From a virus, in IMG/VR virus record IMGVR_UViG_3300027659_000132, positions 1 through 31,732 of that record: 31,732 bases of DNA; one strand, given 5' to 3'. The position numbers and the translations under genes are program-made. The notes under the pieces were generated by a model that had not been told where the DNA came from, searched no databases, and was given only the letters and a program-made list of their open reading frames with translations. The first letter of the stretch is position 1; each line of letters starts with the position of its first letter. Below are positions 12,314 to 19,048 of the stretch, in pieces.

Positions 12314-12502
12314 CTACTTGCCCCAAGTCACCTCTGAGTCCCTCACCGCTACGATTCCGCCAGTCATTGGGTGGTTCTCGTTCATAATGGTGCAAATTGT
12401 GACACCCTTCTCGTCTAGTCCCATGTAAGAAAGTTCAATACACCTACGAACTATCAAACCTTTCGCCCAGCCGTTCTTCTTGATTATTCCCATTTGTGCC
12501 AT
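12314..12502 (-). CDS. Hypothetical protein, first minus-strand gene of the block
   Basis: A 62-residue protein starting MAQMGIIKKNGWAKGLIVRR. The start at 12502 has AGAGGGA upstream; the longer frame from 12598 would run through the promoter. The strands GLIVRRCIELSYMGLDEKGVT and GGIVAVRDSEVTW suggest a small beta fold. It lies next to the long non-coding region and would be the first product made leftward from it. No family recognised. Confidence 0.55.
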   Translation of the reverse strand: MAQMGIIKKNGWAKGLIVRRCIELSYMGLDEKGVTICTIMNENHPMTGGIVAVRDSEVTWGK

Positions 12503-12554
12503 GTTCTTGTGTCCCTCTTTCTTGTAAGTGTTCGGGGTAAATCCCGATATGAAT

Positions 12555-12583
12555 ACATTATCGCCATCAGTAAGACAGTTCAA
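12555..12583 (-). promoter_or_regulatory. Leftward promoter at the edge of the non-coding region
   Basis: On the minus strand TTGAAC (12583-12578) and TAATGT (12560-12555) are spaced by exactly 17 bases, 52 bases before the start codon at 12502. The spacer begins TGTCTTAC, an octamer that also lies inside the spacer of the capsid-unit promoter (27373-27380). Confidence 0.65.
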
Positions 12584-12722
12584 ACACCAAGCAAGCACCT
12601 ATCACTACCAAGCCCTGTAAAACCCAATAGCCATAAGGGAAATAAAGTGTAACCAAATTGCAATACAAAACAGACAGCAAAAGCGACAGCCCGAAAGAAA
12701 AAGTTAGGCACACCTAACAAAA

Positions 12723-12736
12723 CGAACAGATGTTCG
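12723..12736. promoter_or_regulatory. SOS-box-like palindrome, full match
   Basis: CGAACAGATGTTCG matches CGAAC-RNRY-GTTCG at every position. It is followed by CAAGC, as is the next copy, giving a longer direct repeat. Confidence 0.6.
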
Positions 12737-12762
12737 CAAGCCGAGCCGAGACAACACACAAC

Positions 12763-12776
12763 CGAACAAGTGTTCG
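12763..12776. promoter_or_regulatory. SOS-box-like palindrome, full match
   Basis: CGAACAAGTGTTCG, full match to the pattern, 40 bases (about four helical turns) from the previous copy and again followed by CAAGC. Confidence 0.6.
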
Positions 12777-12802
12777 CAAGCGACACAACACAGCGCCGAG
12801 GG

Positions 12803-12816
12803 AGAACAAGTGTTCG
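12803..12816. promoter_or_regulatory. SOS-box-like palindrome, one mismatch
   Basis: AGAACAAGTGTTCG differs only in the first base. It begins exactly 40 bases after the previous copy, continuing the 40-base spacing. Confidence 0.6.
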
Positions 12817-12827
12817 CTCTGCCACAA

Positions 12828-12857
12828 GTTACCAGTCGGTAAGTTACTCCTCGGTAA
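12828..12857. repeat. 15-bp tandem repeat with internal symmetry
   Basis: GTTACCAGTCGGTAA (12828-12842) is followed immediately by GTTACTCCTCGGTAA (12843-12857), 12 of 15 identical. Each unit is itself an imperfect inverted repeat (GTTAC / GGTAA). It lies 11 bases after the third palindrome and resembles an iteron pair or dyad operator. Confidence 0.6.
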
Positions 12858-12975
12858 CATAGGCGAGCCGTCGTGCTAACTACAGCAAGCGGGGCACATA
12901 CTTTTTCAAGCGGAAGGGCTGGGGTATGGGGTAGTGCTTGCCGTATTTGTGGTGGAATAGTCGCTCTGCGTGATG

Positions 12976-12989
12976 CGAACAAGTGTTCG
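12976..12989. promoter_or_regulatory. SOS-box-like palindrome, full match
   Basis: CGAACAAGTGTTCG, identical in sequence to the copy at 12763-12776, 173 bases from the start of the third copy, on the G/T-rich side of the compositional switch. Confidence 0.6.
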
Positions 12990-13607
12990 TGTGCTGGGCA
13001 GATATCACGACTGGGCATATGCCGAGGGCGCGCGCGTAGGGATAACTATATATGCGTTCTGTATGCATGCACATTTGTGGCTCAGAATTTGGTGCGGGAT
13101 TTAGTGCTAATTAGTGTGGGTGGGTGTGTGGTTTTGGTTGTTGTTTCTGTTGGCAAGTGTTATACAACGGCGCATGTTGCAGAAGAAAAAAACGGAAAAA
13201 AAAGAAGCACCGAACGAGGGTGTCAGACGTTAGCAAACATGCTGCACCTTCTTTGCAAGCAAGCCCGCTAGGGCGCGCTAGATGGTTTCATCTGCTGTTG
13301 GCTGCAATGCCGAACAGCATGAGAGTGCCTCCCCCACAGTTCCCGTCCCCACGGAAGGTCGCCGTAGCATATTTCAGCCGACACCTTGATTCGATGAGAT
13401 GACGTTCATCACGCTGCTTACCTACTTCAAAGAATAGGTATCAACCCAGGTTCCCCTGTTTACGCCCCGCACCTTGCAACAGGTGTACAGCCATGAGTCT
13501 TGCCAGTTGTGTCGCCAAGTATACACACCCGCCACCTTGTTGCAACTATGTGTTACAGTTTCCTTTAGGTACCAAATACATCTCTAGAGACAAAGGAAAC
13601 AAACATT

Positions 13608-13964
13608 ATGGCTATGAAGAAAAAAACAGCACCAAAACGAAGTGGTGTAGATATGGAAGCAAAAAGAGCACAGTCTGAACGAATGGGGAAGCAAACTGCA
13701 TCTAAATCACAAAAAATAGACTCGGCTAGTTATGCTGCTGAACGAGCAAAAAACATTAAGACCGCTGGACAACAGATGCGTCAAGGCGTTACTGCAAGTG
13801 GTGGTTATGCTGGGAATCGACTTAATGTTTCTGATGTTCGTCGTTCACAGGTGCAACTGAACGCTGGTAATGCTAAGCGAAATGCTGAAAGACTAATCAA
13901 GGAAAGAGCATTAGCAACCCGCAAAGCAGCAAACGCCAAGAAAGTTGCTAAAGGCAAGAAGTAA
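13608..13964 (+). CDS. Small very basic protein, first of three
   Basis: A 118-residue Lys/Arg/Ala-rich protein starting MAMKKKTAPKRSGVDMEAK and ending VAKGKK. It has almost no acidic or aromatic residues and long Ala/Lys/Arg helices (about 85-118), like histone-H1-type or packaging-associated proteins. The leader AAAGGAAACAAACATT before the ATG is repeated exactly before the third gene of the unit. Its stop overlaps the next start (TAATGG). A DNA-condensing or virion role is inferred; no family recognised. Confidence 0.7.
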   Translation: MAMKKKTAPKRSGVDMEAKRAQSERMGKQTASKSQKIDSASYAAERAKNIKTAGQQMRQGVTASGGYAGNRLNVSDVRRSQVQLNAGNAKRNAERLIKERALATRKAANAKKVAKGKK

Positions 13965-14326
13965 TGGCTGCTAAAAAACCATTACCAAGAAACATGGACC
14001 AGCCAGTACGCCAAGGTCGCAAAGCCGCACAAGGAACAGGTGGCTTCGCAACAGCAGCAGAACGCAAAGCAATTATTAAAGAAGCAGAAAGAGTTTTTGG
14101 TAAAGGTGGCTTTCAACTAACTAAAAGCACACAGCGAAGCACGGTTAACGGAACACCAAAACTAACTGCAATCGGTAAAACAGCAAAAAGCGATGTTAAT
14201 ACTAAATCGGTTTATGCAAGCACACGTGCATATAGCAGTTTTAACCCATTGAAGAAACCATTAAAAGTATCGACATACATGCGTGACAAGAAATCAGGCG
14301 GTGGACCTGCCTCACGCAAAAAGTAA
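13964..14326 (+). CDS. Small very basic protein, second of three
   Basis: A 120-residue basic protein starting MAAKKPLPRNMDQPVRQGR and ending GGGPASRKK. It is joined to the first gene by a TAATG overlap. Middle segment AERKAIIKEAERVFGKGGFQL is a plausible helix-turn; the remainder is rich in Lys, Ser, Thr and Gly and probably disordered. High basic charge and shared Lys-Lys C-terminus with its neighbours suggest the three proteins act on the same nucleic-acid target. No family recognised. Confidence 0.65.
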   Translation: MAAKKPLPRNMDQPVRQGRKAAQGTGGFATAAERKAIIKEAERVFGKGGFQLTKSTQRSTVNGTPKLTAIGKTAKSDVNTKSVYASTRAYSSFNPLKKPLKVSTYMRDKKSGGGPASRKK

Positions 14327-14357
14327 TTCCCCTACAACCTTAAAGGAAACAAACATT

Positions 14358-14717
14358 ATGGCAACAAAGAAAACAGTCTCTAAGAAAACATCATCTGCAA
14401 GCGGTTCTGACCGCGGCGCAAAAATGAAAGCAGATGCAGCACAAAAGAAAAGTCAAGCCAAAACTGCTTCACAAAGAAAAACCAGTCCACAAAGGTATTC
14501 TTCAACAGGTGATGAACTTATGTCACAAAGGGAATACAATTCCCGCGCAGGAGACCTATCGGGTATGGGGTTGTTCGTGTCTGGAAGATTGGCTCAGCGT
14601 CAACTTAACCAAGTAAAAAAAGAAAATAAAAAACGCGCTGAATCACTTGCAAAAAGCAGTAGAACAAATCTTGCTCCTGGTGCTAGCCGAGTAAAGGTTG
14701 CTAGAGGCAAAAAGTAA
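14358..14717 (+). CDS. Small very basic protein, third of three
   Basis: A 119-residue protein starting MATKKTVSKKTSSASGSDR and ending VKVARGKK. The start at 14358 is chosen over 14283 because the leader AAAGGAAACAAACATT is identical to that of the first basic gene. The N-terminal 50 residues are Lys/Ser/Ala-rich and disordered; the C-terminal part RLAQRQLNQVKKENKKRAE is a basic helix. Likely a paralogue-like member of the same group, although overall similarity is limited to composition and termini. Confidence 0.65.
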   Translation: MATKKTVSKKTSSASGSDRGAKMKADAAQKKSQAKTASQRKTSPQRYSSTGDELMSQREYNSRAGDLSGMGLFVSGRLAQRQLNQVKKENKKRAESLAKSSRTNLAPGASRVKVARGKK

Positions 14718-14723
14718 TTCCCC

Positions 14724-14770
14724 ATCACCTAGGTGATAAAAAGACCCCTGCTGAAAAGTGGGGGTCTTTT
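14724..14770 (+). terminator. Intrinsic terminator preceded by a 14-bp palindrome
   Basis: AAAAGACCCC (14739-14748) pairs perfectly with GGGGTCTTTT (14761-14770), followed by GTTTATA. It would end the basic-protein unit and separate it from the terminase. Directly before it lies the perfect palindrome ATCACCTAGGTGAT (14724-14737), which could be a second hairpin or a protein site. Confidence 0.88.
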
Positions 14771-14782
14771 GTTTATACCTGC

Positions 14783-14797
14783 TAGATTACAAACCAC
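14783..14797 (+). promoter_or_regulatory. Candidate -10 for a leaderless terminase mRNA
   Basis: TAGATT (14783-14788) fits TAnnnT and lies nine bases before the terminase ATG, right after the terminator. There is no ribosome-binding site in between, so transcription would start at or next to the ATG. Leaderless messages are common in Actinobacteria. No -35 is visible. Confidence 0.35.
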
Positions 14798-16771
14798 ATG
14801 GCACAGGGAATTCGTAAGGTTCCAGCAAACGACAAAGCACGTTTCTGGCAAGCAATCCACTCAGGACACACAACGTTAGACGCATGCCGCATCGCAGGTG
14901 TACACCCCAACACAGGTTACAACTGGATAAAAAAATCTAAAGTAGCCAAAGCAAACGCAGATGTTGCAGCAATCGAACTCACCAAACACACCCGCAGACA
15001 GGGTGGCGTCCAATGGGAAGACGCAATGGACCTTGCTGAAGCAGCAGACCTACCACCAGCGATACCATTAGACCGTCTCACCCCAGAAGCACAACGAGGA
15101 TTAGACGACTTTCAATTCTTCCGTGAACATTACCTAGGACGAGTCTCCGCACCGTGGCAAGTTGAAGCCGCACTAGAAATCGTTATGTCACTAGACAGCG
15201 AAGAAAAAGAATTTATCTGTCTCAACGTCCCACCTGGCGCTGGTAAGTCAACCCTGTTCCATGATGTTGCGGTATGGGCAATCGTAAAGAACCGTGCCAT
15301 CCGTGTACTCATCGGCTCCGCCAACCAAAACCTAGCCAAAATGTACTCCCGCCGAATCCGCGAAACCCTAGAACGCCCCAACCCTATGCTTGCTGACACA
15401 GAACTAGTTAAGAAGGGTTTGGCAGTAGATGCACTGGGCTGCCTGTCAATCGACTACGGGAGATTCAAACCAGCAGACAAAGGTGCGCTATGGCGTGCTG
15501 AAGAATTCATTGTTGAACAACTAGACGGCAACGGGCTAGACAACAAAGAACCAACCGTACGTGCATATGGTATCGACGCAGAGTTCATTGGACACCGTGC
15601 AGACCTCTGCCTCTTTGACGACGTAGCCTCTACCGAAAACGCACGCGAATCCACAGCCCGTGACAAACTCCTAGAACGCTGGGACTCAATGGCAGAAGCA
15701 CGTGTAGACCCAGGCGGCACCTTGGTTGTAGTTGGACAAAGGCTTGGCTCAGGCGACCTGTATGCCCACTGTCTGAACAAAGTAACGTATGACCTAGACG
15801 AAGACGATTATGATGGCGAAGATGTCACAACTTCCAATGTGCTTGAGAAGCCTGAACCCACCAAGAAGCAAAAATATAAGCATATTATTTACAAGGCGTA
15901 CTACGAAGACTTGGATACTGGTCCTAAGTCCAGGCGTCTTGACTCGCCTGCTTACCCTGATGGACCACTACTTGACCCCAAAAGGCTCTCGTGGAAAGAC
16001 CTCTCGTATCTCCGTTCTTCAAACAATGAACGGTTCCGTGTCATTTACCAACAAGAAGACCTCGCAGACGAAACATATCTTGTTGATAGAACATGGATTA
16101 CAGGCGGACTAGGACAAGACGGCGTACTCTACCAAGGCTGCATAGACAACGAACGTCTACCAGAACACATCCCACCAGGATTACGCGCCCCAGTTATCTC
16201 CATCATCAGCATTGACCCATCCCCAACCCAATTCTGGGGACTCATCTGGATGCTCTACCAACCAGAACACAACCTGTATCACATCGTAGACATCCAAAGA
16301 ACCAAACTCACAGCAGAAAACCTCCTCGGATACAACACAACCGATGGCTCATACACAGGAATACTTGAAGAATGGTGCGAACGCGCTAACTATCTTGGCT
16401 ATCCCGTGTCCCACATTATCGTAGAAATCAACGCAGCCCAAAGATTCCTACTCCAACACGACTTTGTTCGCAAATGGACAGCCCTATGGGGTGTAAACAT
16501 CCTGCCCCACACCACAGCCCGCAACAAATTAGACCAAAACCTAGGAATTGAAGCAATCATCCCAACACTTGTACGCTCAGGTTCACTGCGGCTACCCACA
16601 ATGCGCGGAAACTGGAAGACACTTGCCCTAGTAGATGAACTTTGCAAATGGACCCGCGACAAAAAGAACGGAACCGACCTAGCAATGGCGTTATGGTTCG
16701 CATGTCTGCATGCACCGAACCTCACAACGATAAAAAGACCGCCAAGACAGTGGCGACCCTCATGGATATAA
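14798..16771 (+). CDS. terL: Terminase large subunit with N-terminal helix-turn-helix
   Basis: A 657-residue packaging motor. The ATPase half shows Walker A PPGAGKST (145-152) and Walker B LCLFDD (270-275), and the C-terminal nuclease half shows IISIDPSPTQFW with its first Asp, IIVEINAAQRF and the closing KNGTDLAMALWFA with Asp. The first about 50 residues (DKARFWQAIHSG; TTLDACRIAGVHPNTGYNWI) form a transposase-like helix-turn-helix, normally the job of the small subunit, and no separate small terminase gene is seen here. The enzyme would dock on the portal encoded next. Its start lies just past a strong terminator. Confidence 0.93.
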   Translation: MAQGIRKVPANDKARFWQAIHSGHTTLDACRIAGVHPNTGYNWIKKSKVAKANADVAAIELTKHTRRQGGVQWEDAMDLAEAADLPPAIPLDRLTPEAQRGLDDFQFFREHYLGRVSAPWQVEAALEIVMSLDSEEKEFICLNVPPGAGKSTLFHDVAVWAIVKNRAIRVLIGSANQNLAKMYSRRIRETLERPNPMLADTELVKKGLAVDALGCLSIDYGRFKPADKGALWRAEEFIVEQLDGNGLDNKEPTVRAYGIDAEFIGHRADLCLFDDVASTENARESTARDKLLERWDSMAEARVDPGGTLVVVGQRLGSGDLYAHCLNKVTYDLDEDDYDGEDVTTSNVLEKPEPTKKQKYKHIIYKAYYEDLDTGPKSRRLDSPAYPDGPLLDPKRLSWKDLSYLRSSNNERFRVIYQQEDLADETYLVDRTWITGGLGQDGVLYQGCIDNERLPEHIPPGLRAPVISIISIDPSPTQFWGLIWMLYQPEHNLYHIVDIQRTKLTAENLLGYNTTDGSYTGILEEWCERANYLGYPVSHIIVEINAAQRFLLQHDFVRKWTALWGVNILPHTTARNKLDQNLGIEAIIPTLVRSGSLRLPTMRGNWKTLALVDELCKWTRDKKNGTDLAMALWFACLHAPNLTTIKRPPRQWRPSWI

Positions 16772-16781
16772 CACTTGTGTA

Positions 16782-16790
16782 TGCTATAAC
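16782..16790 (+). promoter_or_regulatory. Extended -10 promoter candidate before the portal gene
   Basis: TGC-TATAAC (16782-16790) is an extended -10 (TGn plus TATAAc) in the 49-base gap between terminase and portal. No good -35 exists, as expected for extended -10 promoters. An AAAGG ribosome-binding site (16809-16813) follows before the GTG at 16821. Confidence 0.45.
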
Positions 16791-16820
16791 CACCAGGTTT
16801 AACATCGCAAAGGTTGATTA

Positions 16821-18644
16821 GTGGCAATTACCGTCGAAGAAATTGTAAGTCTCTACAAATCACGTCGAGAAACACAAGGACCAGTGCTCGCACAAATGCG
16901 CCGCGTCCGCGACCTAGCCAACGGCGACGTCATCGTACCGTTAAACGAGTTAGACCGCAACGCACGCACCTCAACAGCCAACCTTTTAGTACAGGGCTTG
17001 GACCAGACTTCTATGCGTGTCGCATCCACGATGCCGATGCCATACTTTCCGCCAGTAAAAGAAGGCAACGAGCGAAGCAAAGAACTATCACGCACCCGCC
17101 GCAAAGCAATCCTATCTATGTGGGATACAAACAAAATGGATTTGAAAATGCGACGCCGCGCACGTCACCTTCTTGCATACTCGTCAAGCCCAGTCATGCT
17201 GCGCCCCGATTTCAAAAACCTAATGCCAAAATGGTCAGTACGAAACCCACTAGACACATACGCTGCACCATCAGATGACCCAGATAACCTAGTCCCAGAC
17301 GACTGCATCTTCACCTACATGAAGCCAGCATCATGGCTTATCTCCAACTATGGCGAACAAGTCATTGGCAAACTCCGCATGGGCAAAGTACGCTTCGACA
17401 CCCTGTACGTAATTCTCGAATATGTTGATGAGAACGAAATTATTTGCTGTGTAATGGGACCAGAGAACACTCAAACACTTTCACCAGAAGAACGCTCTGG
17501 CATGGAAGTTGTAGAACTAGAACGCATCCCTAACCGTGCGGGAATCCCACTAGCAGTCGTCCCACAACGCATCACCCTTGACCTTCCTCGCGGACAGTTC
17601 GACGGTGTTATGGGCATGTACTACACACGTGCCCGTTTGCAAGCACTCACAGAAATTGCTATCGAACGCGGTATCTTCCCAGACGAATACCTCATTGCAC
17701 GCCCAGGCGAAAACCCAGAAATCCTGCAGATTGCCGATGGCAAGACAGGACAACTTGGTGTTGTCAAGGGTGGCGACATCCAACAGTTGCAATCAAACCC
17801 TGGATACAAGACAGACGTAGCCCTAGACCGCTTGGAACGTCAAGAGCGTCTTGAAGGTGCAATCCCTGCCGAGTTCGGTGGCGAATCAGGAACCAACATC
17901 CGCACAGGACGCCGTGGAGAATCAGTACTCTCAGCAACCGTAGACTTCCGCGTGCAAGAAGCACAATCAATCTTCTCCCAATCACTCCTTGAAGAAGACA
18001 AGATTGCTATTGCTCTAGAGAAATCGTATTTTGGAAACATGTCCAAATCGTTCTTTATGCCAGGACGCCAATCAAGCGGACGCATAGATTACATCCCAAA
18101 CAAAATTTGGGAAACAGACTTCCACTACGTCAACTATCCATCATCGGGTGCAGACGTCAACGGACTCATCGTAGGACTTGGACAGCGTCTCGGAACGGGA
18201 CTTATGTCTAAAGAATCCGCACGTGAAGCCGACCCACTCATCTCTGACCCAGAGTTGGAAAAGGACCGCATCACCGCAGAGTCAGTAGAAGCAGCATTGC
18301 TATCTTCTATCCAAGCGCAAGCAGCCGACCCTAACGGACCATACCAACCAGAAGACCTTGCATACTTAACCAAACTTACATTGGAAGAAAACGTGCCACT
18401 ACACGAGGCTGTAACTCGAACCAACCAACGCGCACAACAACGTCAAGCAACACCAGTAGAACCTGGTGCACCAGAAGCAATGCCAGGACTAGCAATGCCA
18501 GGAATGGGTGCAGAGCAACCAACAGCAGGTGGACCAGCAGGAATCGAAGGACTCCTCTCACAACTCGGCGGACCACCAGCAGGAGCAGCAGCACAACCAG
18601 GAACACCTGGCGGAGTACTCTCACTTGCAGGTAGGTTGGGCTAA
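16821..18644 (+). CDS. Portal protein
   Basis: A 607-residue protein, the right size and position for a portal directly after the large terminase. N-terminal charged helices (RRETQGPVLAQMRRVRDLANG), the segment ARTSTANLLVQGLDQTSMRVAS, the wing/stem-like middle and a long helical region with ATVDFRVQEAQSIFSQSLLEEDKIAIALEK are typical of portals. The last about 80 residues are Gly/Ala/Pro/Gln-rich and flexible. It forms the dodecameric ring through which DNA enters and leaves the head. It starts at GTG with AAAGG upstream, and the stop overlaps the next ATG (TAATGG). Confidence 0.85.
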   Translation: MAITVEEIVSLYKSRRETQGPVLAQMRRVRDLANGDVIVPLNELDRNARTSTANLLVQGLDQTSMRVASTMPMPYFPPVKEGNERSKELSRTRRKAILSMWDTNKMDLKMRRRARHLLAYSSSPVMLRPDFKNLMPKWSVRNPLDTYAAPSDDPDNLVPDDCIFTYMKPASWLISNYGEQVIGKLRMGKVRFDTLYVILEYVDENEIICCVMGPENTQTLSPEERSGMEVVELERIPNRAGIPLAVVPQRITLDLPRGQFDGVMGMYYTRARLQALTEIAIERGIFPDEYLIARPGENPEILQIADGKTGQLGVVKGGDIQQLQSNPGYKTDVALDRLERQERLEGAIPAEFGGESGTNIRTGRRGESVLSATVDFRVQEAQSIFSQSLLEEDKIAIALEKSYFGNMSKSFFMPGRQSSGRIDYIPNKIWETDFHYVNYPSSGADVNGLIVGLGQRLGTGLMSKESAREADPLISDPELEKDRITAESVEAALLSSIQAQAADPNGPYQPEDLAYLTKLTLEENVPLHEAVTRTNQRAQQRQATPVEPGAPEAMPGLAMPGMGAEQPTAGGPAGIEGLLSQLGGPPAGAAAQPGTPGGVLSLAGRLG

Positions 18645-19048
18645 TGGCAAAGCAATATCCAAATCGTTCAGACCTCCGTAATCCCGCAAAAAAAATGGCA
18701 GCAAAAGCAGCACCAGGACAAACTTATGGTGAAGCAGGAAAACAAGTAGCAGCACAACGTGCAGTACCAATGGCAGCCCCACCAACAGATGTAGCACCAA
18801 CCGCTACACCACAACAACCACGTGTAGCACCAGGTTCAATGGGACCACTATCACGTCCAACAGAACGCCCCAACGAGCCTCTTACCGCAGGCGCACCATT
18901 TGGACCAGGACGCACACAGCAACTAGGTGGATACATCGGACCGCGTAACAGCGACCCAATCCTTGACGAACTACGTGCACTTTACGCAACATACCCAAGC
19001 GAAGAACTCGCAGACATGCTGGACTCATACATACGTGAAGGATACTAA
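18644..19048 (+). CDS. Pro/Ala-rich virion-region hypothetical protein
   Basis: A 134-residue protein whose first about 95 residues are disordered (Pro, Ala, Gln, Thr and Arg) and whose last about 35 form an acidic helix pair (DPILDELRALYATYPSEELADMLDSYI). TAATG overlaps on both sides put it firmly in the portal operon. A helical docking tail on a flexible chain could suit a portal- or head-associated adaptor. No family recognised. Confidence 0.6.
   Translation: MAKQYPNRSDLRNPAKKMAAKAAPGQTYGEAGKQVAAQRAVPMAAPPTDVAPTATPQQPRVAPGSMGPLSRPTERPNEPLTAGAPFGPGRTQQLGGYIGPRNSDPILDELRALYATYPSEELADMLDSYIREGY

Larger units (their letters stand above)
12584..13607. other. Long non-coding region between divergent gene blocks; candidate origin/control region
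   Basis: Open frames here are short, overlapping, without ribosome-binding sites, and their translations look random (runs of Cys, Val and low-complexity). The region contains four SOS-box-like palindromes, a GTTAGG-CACA-CCTAAC inverted repeat (12703-12718), a 15-bp tandem repeat (12828-12857), an AT-rich step (about 13040-13075), a G/T-rich tract (about 13110-13155), an A-rich tract (13184-13205), and further inverted repeats (CACCT-6-AGGTG at 13470-13485; GATGA-3-TCATC at 13398-13410). The plus strand is A/C-rich left of about 12,870 and G/T-rich to the right until about 13,160. An origin or packaging role is inferred. Confidence 0.5.

Noticed and set aside
12704-13402. Several open frames of 60-132 codons in the non-coding region
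   Set aside because: No ribosome-binding sites, random-looking Cys/Val/His-rich translations, mutual overlap on both strands, and palindromes running through them.
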